Assembly (NCBI GenBank): GCA_035635575.1 | Contig: DASQAV010000137.1 | Coordinates: 1 to 42,952, forward strand | Origin: WS-7 sp035635575 | GTDB taxonomy: Bacteria; Eisenbacteria; RBG-16-71-46; SZUA-252 | DNA: 42,952 nt | Direction of reading: 5' to 3' | Shown here: positions 9,329-16,901 of the stretch, in pieces | Layout of the letters: each line of letters starts with the position of its first letter | How positions within the stretch are numbered: the stretch's first letter is position 1 | Position numbers and translations under genes: made by a program | Notes under the pieces: generated by a model | What the model was told of the DNA's origin: nothing | Seen by the model: the letters and a program-made list of their open reading frames with translations, nothing else | The model's database searches: none

Positions 9329-10507
9329 ATGAGATACGCGGACCGGATGAGTCAGCTTGGAACGGAAACGGCATTCGAGGTACTCGCGAAAGCGCGCGCG
9401 CTGGAGGCGAAGGGCCGCTCCATCGTGCATCTCGAGATCGGGGAGCCCGATTTCGACACGCCTCAGCACATCCGCCAGGCCGCCGTCCGCGCGCTCGACG
9501 AAGGGTTCACGCACTACGGGCCCTCGGCCGGCCTGCCCGAAGTCCGGGAGGCCATCGCCGCCTACATCAGCAAGGACCGCCGGCTCCCCGTGGCCCCCGA
9601 CCAGGTCGTCGTCACTCCCGGCGGAAAGCCCGTGCTCACCTTCGCGATCCTGGCATGCGTGAATCCCGGCGACGAGGTCATCGTGCCGGACCCGGGATTC
9701 CCCATCTATGAATCGGTGGTGCGTTTCGCGGGTGCCAAGCCGGTGCCGCTGGTGCTGCGCGAGGATCGCGGGTTTCGCTTCGGGGCCCAGGATCTCGAGG
9801 CGCTCCTCACGCCGAAGACGCGCATGGTGGTGCTCAACTCGCCCCACAACCCGACCGGCTCGGTCCTGACTCCCAAGGATCTCGACGAGATCGCCACGCT
9901 CCTGCGCGACCGCGAGATCTTCGTGCTCTCGGACGAGATCTACTCGAAGATTCTCTACGAAGGCGTCCACGAATCGATCGCCACGCGCCCCGGCATGGCG
10001 GAGAAGACCATTCTCCTGGACGGCTTCTCGAAGACGTACGCGATGACCGGGTGGCGCCTGGGATACGGCGTCATGAATCCGACGCTGGCGAAGCACGTCG
10101 CGAGGCTGGCGACCAACGTGTACTCCTGCGCCACCTCCTTCGTGCAGCGCGCGGCCATCGCGGCGCTCGGGGGATCCCAGGAGCCCATCCGCGCTATGAT
10201 CGCGGAGTTCCATACGCGCCGGGACGAGATCGTTTCGGGACTGAACGCGATCCCGGGGCTGACCTGCCTCGAGCCCGCGGGCGCCTTCTACGTCTTTCCC
10301 AACATCCAGGCGCTGCACATGAAGAGCCAGGACGCCGAGCGGATGTTCCTCGAGGAAGCGGGCGTGGCCGTGCTCTCCGGAACGGCCTTCGGCCCGCGCG
10401 GGGAGGGCTACATCCGCCTCTCCTACGCGAACTCCATCGAGAACATCCGCGAGGCGCTGCGGCGCATCGGCTCCCTGGTCGGAAGCCAGGTTCGGGCCGC
10501 GCGCTGA
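9329..10507 (+). CDS. PLP-dependent class I/II aminotransferase
   Basis: ATG 9329 follows GGAGAAGCG, a good ribosome-binding site, and yields 392 residues, normal for fold-type I aspartate/alanine-type aminotransferases. Typical landmarks appear in order: IVHLEIGEPDFDTP, the PLP-phosphate-site region VVVTPGGKPVL, VLNSPHNPTGSVL, LSDEIYSKILYEG, and the Schiff-base lysine K235 in GFSKTYAMTGWRLGY. The substrate-carboxylate arginine is expected in YIRLSYANS near the C-terminus. The enzyme moves an amino group between an amino acid and a 2-oxo acid in the cytoplasm. Similarity is greatest to Thermus-type AspC, but the exact donor cannot be read from sequence. Carbamate kinase starts 20 bases later, hinting at a role in nitrogen metabolism. 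Confidence 0.9.
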   Translation: MRYADRMSQLGTETAFEVLAKARALEAKGRSIVHLEIGEPDFDTPQHIRQAAVRALDEGFTHYGPSAGLPEVREAIAAYISKDRRLPVAPDQVVVTPGGKPVLTFAILACVNPGDEVIVPDPGFPIYESVVRFAGAKPVPLVLREDRGFRFGAQDLEALLTPKTRMVVLNSPHNPTGSVLTPKDLDEIATLLRDREIFVLSDEIYSKILYEGVHESIATRPGMAEKTILLDGFSKTYAMTGWRLGYGVMNPTLAKHVARLATNVYSCATSFVQRAAIAALGGSQEPIRAMIAEFHTRRDEIVSGLNAIPGLTCLEPAGAFYVFPNIQALHMKSQDAERMFLEEAGVAVLSGTAFGPRGEGYIRLSYANSIENIREALRRIGSLVGSQVRAAR

Positions 10508-10527
10508 GCGGACTCCCCCGATGCGCC

Positions 10528-11457
10528 GTGATCACCCTCGGCGGAAACTCCATTCTCCCCGCCCGGGGCACGGGCACCTTCGAGGAGCAGCTCGCGATCA
10601 CCCGGGCGACGATGGAGCCGATCGCGCGCCTGGTGAAGGACGGCGTGACGGTAGTGCTGAGCCACGGCAACGGCCCCATCGTGGGGAACATCCTGATCCG
10701 GAACGAGGCGGTGCGCGACCAGATCCCGCCCATGCCCCTCGACGTGTGCGGTGCGGACTCGCAGGGAGGCATCGGCTACATGATGCAGCAGGCGCTCCAG
10801 AACGAGCTCTCGCGCATCGGTCATCCGCGCCAGGTGGCGACGGTGGTCACGCAGGTCATCGTGGACGAGCGGGATCCGGCGTTTCGCCGTCCGACGAAGC
10901 CCATCGGGCCTTTCTATACCCAGGACCGCGCCCGTACGCTCGCGAAGGAGAAAGGCTGGACCGTGGTGGAGGACGCGGGGCGTGGATACCGCCGGGTCGT
11001 TCCATCCCCGCGGCCGCTCGAGATCGTGGAGATCGAGGCGATCCGGGGACTCGTCCGCGACGGCACGGTGGTGATCGCGGCGGGAGGAGGAGGAATCCCG
11101 GTCTCGCGGCAGTGGGACGGATCCCTTCATGGCGTGGAAGCCGTGATCGACAAGGATCTGGCGAGCGCGCTCCTGGGCAAGGCTCTCGGCGCGGAGGCGC
11201 TCGTCATGGTGACGGGCGTGGATCGGGTATCGGTGAATTTCGGCAAACCCGACCAGAAGGACATCCGCTCCGCCACCGCATCGGAGCTTGAACGTTTGCA
11301 AGAGAGAGGGCATTTTCCTCCGGGAAGCATGGGGCCCAAGATCCAGGCGGCCATCGAATTCATCCGGAGCGGAGGGCGCTACGTGTCGATCACCTCGCCA
11401 TCGAAGATCCGGGAAGGCCTGGAAGGGCGAGCGGGGACCACGATCGTCGGGGAGTGA
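10528..11457 (+). CDS. arcC: Carbamate kinase
   Basis: The enzyme interconverts carbamoyl phosphate plus ADP with ATP, ammonia and CO2. Recognisable segments are ITLGGNSILPARG (phosphate loop), VVLSHGNGPIVGN, PLDVCGADSQGGIGYMMQ, VIAAGGGGIPV, AVIDKDLASALLG, and PPGSMGPKIQAAIEFI near the C-terminus. The 309 residues match the family's usual length of about 310. GTG 10528 is the only plausible in-frame start and puts Met directly before strand beta-1. An ATG at 10521 lies in another frame, so a one-base error near 10521-10528 that clips a few N-terminal residues is possible. No arginine deiminase, ornithine carbamoyltransferase or fdrA-like gene is adjacent. The ABC ATPase follows, with overlapping GTGA at 11454 or a better-spaced GTG at 11478. 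Confidence 0.92.
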   Translation: MITLGGNSILPARGTGTFEEQLAITRATMEPIARLVKDGVTVVLSHGNGPIVGNILIRNEAVRDQIPPMPLDVCGADSQGGIGYMMQQALQNELSRIGHPRQVATVVTQVIVDERDPAFRRPTKPIGPFYTQDRARTLAKEKGWTVVEDAGRGYRRVVPSPRPLEIVEIEAIRGLVRDGTVVIAAGGGGIPVSRQWDGSLHGVEAVIDKDLASALLGKALGAEALVMVTGVDRVSVNFGKPDQKDIRSATASELERLQERGHFPPGSMGPKIQAAIEFIRSGGRYVSITSPSKIREGLEGRAGTTIVGE

Positions 11458-11477
11458 GGAGTCGGGAAGGGGGGCGA

Positions 11478-12995
11478 GTGAGCGGGAAGGGCATGGTCGG
11501 CGGGGCGCTCCGGGTGAAGGGGCTCAGCGTCGCGGATGGTCCGCGGTGGGTCGCGCGGGATTTCGACCTGGAAGTGAAGCCCGGGGCCGTCCACATGATC
11601 CTCGGCGAGCGCGACTCCGGAAAGACGGCGCTCCTCCGGACGCTGGCGGGGCTCGCCCGCGAGGAACGGGGCTCCATTTCTCTCGGCGATGCCGTCGATG
11701 CCGGTCCCAGAGTGCGGAGGCGCGCCGCTCGATTCATCACCCACGAGCGCGGCCTGACCCACCTCTCCCTTCTCTCGCGCCTCCTGCTGGCGCGCCCGCC
11801 TCGCCGGCTCGGGATGCTGATCCACGGGCGCCGTGGCCTGGAGCACGCCCTGGCCCTCGCGAAGCGTGTGGGCCTGGAGGGGCTCCTCGAGGCGCCGGTC
11901 GAAGCGCTTCGCCCCCTGGAGCGGAGGCTCCTCGACCTGGCGGCGGCTCTGGATGATTCGCCGCGCGCGCTCTTCCTGGACGAGCCCACGAGCGAGCTCG
12001 GTCCGCACGAGGCGCGCCATCTCCTCCACGTGATGAAGGCGGTCGCTCGCGAGGACCGGATCCCGATCGTGTTCACGAGCACGTGGGCCCGCGATGCCTA
12101 TCCCGACGCGGATCAGATCACCATCCTCTGGCGCGGCCAGGACCCCGTCACCGTCGATGCCGCCCAGGTCACCGAGTCCGCGTTGATCGAGCGATGGACG
12201 GGAGGCTCGCCGCGGCGCTCGCCCACGGGACCCCATGCGCCCGGGGACTCCCTTCTCCGGGTCGAGGACATCGTGCTCGAGGGGCGCGGCCGGGAGACCT
12301 CGCTCGCGGGAGCCGCGTTCGAGGTGCGATCGGGAGAGGTGCTGGTGATCGTCGGCGCTCCGGCGGACGGGCTGAGTCTCCTCCACGAGGTGCTGTTGGG
12401 GCAGCGGGCTCCGTCGCGGGGCTCGATCCAATTCCTCGGAAAGGAAATGGCGGCGACCGATCGCCGTCAGCGCGTGGACGCGGGGATCAGCTTCGTGAAT
12501 CCGCCCCACGCGCGGGATCAGTCGCTCTCCCACTTCACCGTGGAGGAGAACCTGATTCTAGGCCAAACGCGCCGCGGTCCCTTCAGCCGCCGCGGCTGGC
12601 TGAAATTCGAATCGATCCGGGGCAACGCCGTTCGCTCGCTCGCGGATTTCGAGATCCCCGAGGCGAGGCCGCGCGATCGATTCGACCTCCTGGGTCTCGG
12701 TTTCCGCCAGCGGATCGTGATCGCGCGCGAAGTTCTGCGCAATCCCGTCCTCCTCGTGGCGCGCTCTCCCGTCCAGGGATTGGGCCTCGAGGCGCAGGAA
12801 TACGTGAGGAAGGCGCTCGTGCTCCAGTGCGAGCGGGGGAGCGGCCTCCTCTGGCTGACCGAGGACCCGGAGGAGGCGCTGCGCGTCGCGGACCGGCTCG
12901 CGGTGCTCGCCGCGGGGAGGCTGGTGTGGCTTCCCGTGACGGAAACGCTCACGCGCGAGGCGATCATCGACGAGATGTCGGGGCACGCCGCGTGA
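11478..12995 (+). CDS. Double-NBD ABC transporter ATPase (BMP/ribose type) with degraded motifs
   Basis: GTG 11478 was chosen because GGAAGGGGGG lies just upstream; GTG 11454 and ATG 11493 are alternatives. The layout is that of RbsA/YufO-like proteins, two nucleotide-binding domains in 505 residues. NBD1 keeps Walker A (GERDSGKT, K49) and Walker B (ALFLDEPTSELG). Its signature is LRPLERRLLDLA instead of LSxGEQQR, and the switch histidine region reads FTSTWARDAY with no His. NBD2 has GAPADGLS for Walker A, VLLVARSPVQGLG in place of the usual AAQPTRGLD, and LLGLGFRQR instead of LSGGNQQK. In this family NBD2's Walker A is naturally weak, but its signature normally completes the working ATP site. 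The permease start overlaps this gene's stop. It probably energises that permease, perhaps at low activity. Confidence 0.8.
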   Translation: MSGKGMVGGALRVKGLSVADGPRWVARDFDLEVKPGAVHMILGERDSGKTALLRTLAGLAREERGSISLGDAVDAGPRVRRRAARFITHERGLTHLSLLSRLLLARPPRRLGMLIHGRRGLEHALALAKRVGLEGLLEAPVEALRPLERRLLDLAAALDDSPRALFLDEPTSELGPHEARHLLHVMKAVAREDRIPIVFTSTWARDAYPDADQITILWRGQDPVTVDAAQVTESALIERWTGGSPRRSPTGPHAPGDSLLRVEDIVLEGRGRETSLAGAAFEVRSGEVLVIVGAPADGLSLLHEVLLGQRAPSRGSIQFLGKEMAATDRRQRVDAGISFVNPPHARDQSLSHFTVEENLILGQTRRGPFSRRGWLKFESIRGNAVRSLADFEIPEARPRDRFDLLGLGFRQRIVIAREVLRNPVLLVARSPVQGLGLEAQEYVRKALVLQCERGSGLLWLTEDPEEALRVADRLAVLAAGRLVWLPVTETLTREAIIDEMSGHAA

Positions 12996-13975
12996 TCCCC
13001 GGGCGCGTCCGCGCGGGATGGGGCCCGCTCCTCGGCAACGTGGCGGTGTTTCTCCTGCTCGCGGCGGGATCGCAGCTCTTGGCGCCGGGGCCCGTGAGCT
13101 GGGACCCCACCACCTGGTCCTGGTCGTGGAGTGAGGGAATTCTCGTCCTCGTGAATCTCCTGTTCCTGGGTCTTGCCTTCGTGGTGCCGCTTCACGGCGG
13201 GGTCCTGAACCTGGGCGTGTACGCCGAATTCCTTGCCGGCCTCACGGTCGCCTCGGTCATCGGAAGCGTCGCCTCGATCGATCCGCCGGTCCGGGCGCTT
13301 CTGGCGGTGCTCGGGGGGGCCATGGCGGGTGCTCTGGTGGGCTCCCTCATGGTGTGGATGAAGAGGACCTTCGCGGTGCACGAAGTGCTCAGCGGCCTCC
13401 TCTTCGGCGGAGCGCTCCTTCCTCTCGCGCGCGAGATGCCCGCTCCCGCGCTCGGGGTCGGGCCGCAGTCGGTCCTGGCCTGGGGAATCATCCTTCTCAT
13501 CCTGGGAGTGTTCCTCTCCCTGGTGTTCGCGCATTTTCTGCGCGCCTCGGCGCCCGGGCTGGACCTCAGAGTGGTGGGCCGGAATCCGCTCGCCGCGGTG
13601 GCCGCGGGCGTGAACGTGGACGCGGTGCAGCTCTGGACGCTCGCTTCAGGGGGCGCCTGTGCCGGCATCGTGGGGGCGCTTGGCCTCACGACCCAGGCTT
13701 CGACCGTCCTCTATTGGCCGCTTCCGCTCGCCTTCGCGGGCATCACGATCGCCGTCTTCGGGCTCGGAAGCGTCCGGGGCCTGTTTCTCTCCTCGATCTT
13801 CTTCGCCGTGTGGCTTCATGAGCCCGGCACGGCGGTGGTTCTCTCGGATCCCGGCCTCTCGACCCTCATCGCCGCGCTGCTCGTGATCCCCGTTCTCTGG
13901 ACGCTGCCCCGTCTCCACCCCGATCAAGGAGCCCCACGCGCCGTGTGGCGCACCCGGCACCGCGAAACGTACTGA
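12992..13975 (+). CDS. ABC transporter permease, BPD_transp_2 (RbsC/YufP-like)
   Basis: GTG 12992 overlaps the ATPase stop as GTGA, indicating coupled translation. The 327 residues form about nine to ten hydrophobic helices. Characteristic features are the GGVLNLGVYAEFLAG segment, matching the 'GxxNLGxEG' helix of sugar/nucleoside permeases, and the cytoplasmic coupling element GLDLRVVGRNPLAAVAAGVNV followed by ASGGACAGIVGALGL. YufP/Q-type systems import nucleosides or related compounds with a BMP lipoprotein and normally have two different permeases. Neither a second permease nor a binding protein is nearby, so either this forms a homodimer or partners lie elsewhere. The substrate is unknown. 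Confidence 0.85.
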   Translation: MIPGRVRAGWGPLLGNVAVFLLLAAGSQLLAPGPVSWDPTTWSWSWSEGILVLVNLLFLGLAFVVPLHGGVLNLGVYAEFLAGLTVASVIGSVASIDPPVRALLAVLGGAMAGALVGSLMVWMKRTFAVHEVLSGLLFGGALLPLAREMPAPALGVGPQSVLAWGIILLILGVFLSLVFAHFLRASAPGLDLRVVGRNPLAAVAAGVNVDAVQLWTLASGGACAGIVGALGLTTQASTVLYWPLPLAFAGITIAVFGLGSVRGLFLSSIFFAVWLHEPGTAVVLSDPGLSTLIAALLVIPVLWTLPRLHPDQGAPRAVWRTRHRETY

Positions 13976-14081
13976 CCCCGCTTCACCCCGGCTCGAGATA
14001 ACCGAAACGACCCCCGCGCCGCCCCCTCGCGCATTGGAATCTCTCCGACGAAACCGCGCTCGCGCGCAAAGGAGAAGCTCG

Positions 14082-14765
14082 ATGATCCGCACGTGGGGAA
14101 CCATTGTCTGGGCTCTGGTGGGGGCGATCGCCGCGGCGGTCGCTGTGGAAGCGCTGCTCATTCGGGACGCCGCGGGAGGGAGCGCCGTCTCGGCCGGTCG
14201 CGCCCAGGTGACGGGGCTTCGTCTCAATGAAATCCTGGCGGGGCCATCCCAAGACTGGGATGGGGACGGCCTCTACGATTCCAGAAGTGACGAATGGCTG
14301 GAGGTGCAGAACCAGGACGTCGGACCGGTCACGCTGGAGGAGTACCGGATCACCGACGCGGACCGCACGGTGCGCTTCGCGTTCACCGGCACGCTCGCGC
14401 CCGGAGAAGTGAGGCTCGTCACCGGGAGCGCCGCGGTCGCATGGCAGCGAGCACAGGGCCTGACCGCGGCCGGGCTGAGCCTCAACAACTCCGGAGACAC
14501 GGTCTACCTTCTGCGCATCAGCGGACCGGACACGACCACGGTGGACTCGCATGCCTACGGGAGCATCGAGGGCGGGAGCGACCGCTCGGTCGGACGCTCG
14601 TCGAGCATCGGGGAGGACTGGATCCTGTTCGACTCTCTCAATCGCTACACGGGAAGCGGCACGCCTCCCGGCACCGGGTGCGCCCCGACTCCGGGGGGCA
14701 TCAACGGTTGCACGACCGACGTGACCGGCACCACCTGGGGGGCCATCAAGCGGCTCTACAAATAG
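14082..14765 (+). CDS. Exported single lamin-tail-domain protein
   Basis: AAAGGAG at 14068-14074 points to ATG 14082 rather than an in-frame ATG at 14034. The N-terminus has a basic start and one hydrophobic stretch (GTIVWALVGAIAAAVAVEAL), acting as signal peptide or membrane anchor. Residues from about 45 on form a lamin-tail domain: LRLNEILAGPSQDWDGDG, DEWLEVQNQD, then APGEVRLVTG and LSLNNSGDTVYLLR. The C-terminus is short (GTTWGAIKRLYK), with two Cys pairs that could form a disulfide (GCAPTPGGINGC). It lacks the FlgD tail of the 2075-3799 protein. The function is unknown; such domains are thought to bind surfaces or DNA. It stands alone between the ABC permease and a terminator-like hairpin. 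Confidence 0.82.
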   Translation: MIRTWGTIVWALVGAIAAAVAVEALLIRDAAGGSAVSAGRAQVTGLRLNEILAGPSQDWDGDGLYDSRSDEWLEVQNQDVGPVTLEEYRITDADRTVRFAFTGTLAPGEVRLVTGSAAVAWQRAQGLTAAGLSLNNSGDTVYLLRISGPDTTTVDSHAYGSIEGGSDRSVGRSSSIGEDWILFDSLNRYTGSGTPPGTGCAPTPGGINGCTTDVTGTTWGAIKRLYK

Positions 14766-14776
14766 GGATGACGGCT

Positions 14777-14795
14777 CGCAGGCGTCCCGCCTGCG
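14777..14795 (+). terminator. Terminator-like hairpin after the lamin-tail gene
   Basis: CGCAGGCG pairs with CGCCTGCG around a 3-base loop, 11 bases past the stop codon. It is followed by TACTTCTCT, a weak U-rich run. A second small palindrome (GATCC..GGATC, 14807-14820) follows directly. Confidence 0.5.
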
Positions 14796-15099
14796 TACTT
14801 CTCTGCGATCCCTGGGGATCCTGCGTATTTCCCCCTGCGGAACTTGACGAGCAGCCCTGATGGGCGTACCGTGAAGATAGGTCTGATGCCTTGACTCGTG
14901 CTTTGCAGGTAACTTGTGCCGTCTGTTCGAGTTCTGAGCGTACCAAGGGCCAGGATTCGAGGGGCTTGGCCGGCGACAACGGTCCCATCGTCTCAGTGGT
15001 TCGGGGTATCTCATCCGTAATCGCCATTACGTGTGGGCCTGAAGCCAAGGCTCCACGTATGAGGGCCGTAGCTTGGGTACACTCCGCCCTGGGGCTTTC
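14796..15099 (+). other. Leader/promoter region of the two-component operon
   Basis: No gene was seen here. A copy of CTGCGTA(C/T)TT occurs twice (14791 and 14821). Two TTGAC-type -35 candidates exist: TTGACG at 14844 with TACCGT 17 bases on, and TTGACT at 14891 with no good -10. Neither is convincing alone, but the region presumably carries the promoter for the kinase-regulator-CheBR operon. Confidence 0.3.
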
Positions 15100-16206
15100 A
15101 TGTTGGTGCAAGGGAAATTCTTGAATCCGCGCCTCGCCGCGAGCGGCCCGGATGTACAGTTCCGCGTCATCTTCGACCGGCACCCCCATCCCTCGTGGAT
15201 CGTGGATCGCGCCACGTTCCGCGTTCTGGCGGTCAACGCCGCTGCCGCGGACCAGCTCGGCTGCCGGGTCGATGAGCTTCTCGACATCACCTATCTCGAC
15301 CTCCTCGCTCCGGAAGAAGCCATCTCGTTGAATCGGAGGCTCGTTCAGCAGGGCTCCTCCCGGGGTCCGTTCCACATGCGAATCAAGACCCGGCGAGGCG
15401 AGCTCATTCACGCCCACGTTTCCTGGCGGCCCGTTCCCTTCAACCGCGTTCCGGCAATCCTGATCACCACCCCCGCGACTGATCCCAGCTGGAATCGGCT
15501 CGTGGCCGAGACGGAAGAAGGCCGAACTCGGCTCGAGGCTCTCTCCAGACGCCTCGTGGGGATCCAGGAGGCGGAGCGCGCGGAAATCGCCCGGGAGCTT
15601 CACGACGAGATCGGACAGCTCCTCACCGGGCTCAAGCTGATGATGACCTCGCCGGGGCCGAAAGGAGATGGAGCGAACGGCCGCTCGCCCCTCGCCGCCA
15701 GCGTCCCCGAGATGGTCCAGGTGGTGAGCGAGCTGATCGGACGCGTGCGCGACCTCTCGATGAATCTGCGTCCACCCATGCTGGACGAGATGGGGCTGGT
15801 GTCGGCGCTGCAGTGGCATTTCGAGCGGTTCACCAAACGAGGAGGGATCCGGGTGTCCTTTCCCCATGCGCTCGCGGGGAGGCGGTTCCCCGCCGACGTG
15901 GAGATCGCGGCATTCCGCATCATTCAGGAAGCATTGACCAACGCGGCCCGTCACGCGGAGGTGCAGGACGTTACCGTCGGGCTCGAGGCCGATCCGAAAT
16001 ATCTCCGAGTTCGGATCGAGGACCTGGGCCATGGATTCAATCCCGATGTGGCGCCCGTGGGCCATTCCACGGGGCTCACCGGAATGAAGGAGCGGGCGCT
16101 CCTCATCGGAGGGCAACTCACCATCGAATCGGCTCCCAGCTCGGGCACGCGAATTCTCGTGGAGCTCCCGCTTCGGGGCACGGTTACCAAATGGAACCAA
16201 CCATGA
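15100..16206 (+). CDS. Cytoplasmic PAS-domain sensor histidine kinase (HisKA_3 type)
   Basis: ATG 15100 is preferred over TTG 15073; the ribosome-binding site is weak. The 368-residue protein has no membrane helix, so it senses a cytoplasmic or diffusible signal. Residues about 20-125 are a PAS domain (FRVIFDRHPHPSWIVD, VNAAAADQLG). A short coiled segment leads into a HisKA_3 dimerisation domain with phospho-acceptor H168 in AEIARELHDEIGQLLTG. The C-terminal HATPase_c domain shows EALTNAARHAEV (N box), VRIEDLGHGFNP (G1) and GLTGMKERALLIGG (G2). This is the NarX/DegS-type architecture. The stop overlaps the response regulator's ATG (ATGA), so the two are coupled partners. Confidence 0.92.
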   Translation: MLVQGKFLNPRLAASGPDVQFRVIFDRHPHPSWIVDRATFRVLAVNAAAADQLGCRVDELLDITYLDLLAPEEAISLNRRLVQQGSSRGPFHMRIKTRRGELIHAHVSWRPVPFNRVPAILITTPATDPSWNRLVAETEEGRTRLEALSRRLVGIQEAERAEIARELHDEIGQLLTGLKLMMTSPGPKGDGANGRSPLAASVPEMVQVVSELIGRVRDLSMNLRPPMLDEMGLVSALQWHFERFTKRGGIRVSFPHALAGRRFPADVEIAAFRIIQEALTNAARHAEVQDVTVGLEADPKYLRVRIEDLGHGFNPDVAPVGHSTGLTGMKERALLIGGQLTIESAPSSGTRILVELPLRGTVTKWNQP

Positions 16207-16895
16207 ATGCAACCTCGGAACCACCTATCTCCATCGTCCTCGGCGACGATCACAAAGTCATCCTGCGCGGACTCCGCGCGGTTCTCGAAGCTCAGCCCGG
16301 GTTCGCCGTGATCGGCGAGGCTTCCGACGGCCTCAAGGTCGCGGCCCTGGTGGAGAAGCTGAAGCCTGACGTTCTGGTCCTGGATCTCATGATGCCGGGT
16401 CTCAGTGGGTTCGACGTGACCCGGCGCGTCACGAAGCGTCTCCCGAAGACCCGCGTGGTCATCCTGACCATGTACTCGAGCGAGCCGCACGTGATCGAGG
16501 CGCTGCGGAGCGGCGCCATGGCGTACGTCGTAAAGGACGCGAGCGCCGAGGAGCTGGTGACGGCCATCCGCGAGGCGGCCGCGGGACGCCGCTTCCTGAG
16601 CTCCCCGTTTTCCAGCGACCTCATCGAGAGCTACCTCAAGCGGCCCGGCGGCACGGACCCCTACGAGACCCTCACGCCTCGCGAGCGGGAAGTGCTGCAT
16701 CTCGTCGCCGAAGGGCTCACCTCGAGCGAGATCGCGGCACGCCTGTTCATCAGCCCGCGCACGGCGGAGAGCCACCGGGCGAATCTCATGCGGAAGCTGG
16801 GGCTCAGGAGCCGCACCGACCTCGTGCGCTTCGCGTTCCAGCGCGGAATCGTGCCTCTCGAGTCTTCGGGAGCTCCTTTGAACCAGGAGCCGTGA
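16203..16895 (+). CDS. NarL/FixJ-family response regulator
   Basis: ATG 16203 overlaps the kinase stop; an in-frame ATG at 16191 is possible. The receiver domain (residues 8-125) has acidic pocket DD15-16, phospho-acceptor D61 in LVLDLMMPG, and K111 in YVVKDAS. The C-terminal LuxR-type helix-turn-helix (about 155-215) reads LTPREREVLHLVAEGLTSSE followed by LFISPRTAESHRANLMRKLG. It should bind DNA as a dimer when phosphorylated by the upstream kinase. Six bases separate it from the CheB-CheR fusion, so the three genes form one operon. Confidence 0.95.
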   Translation: MNATSEPPISIVLGDDHKVILRGLRAVLEAQPGFAVIGEASDGLKVAALVEKLKPDVLVLDLMMPGLSGFDVTRRVTKRLPKTRVVILTMYSSEPHVIEALRSGAMAYVVKDASAEELVTAIREAAAGRRFLSSPFSSDLIESYLKRPGGTDPYETLTPREREVLHLVAEGLTSSEIAARLFISPRTAESHRANLMRKLGLRSRTDLVRFAFQRGIVPLESSGAPLNQEP

Positions 16896-16901
16896 GGACT
16901 C

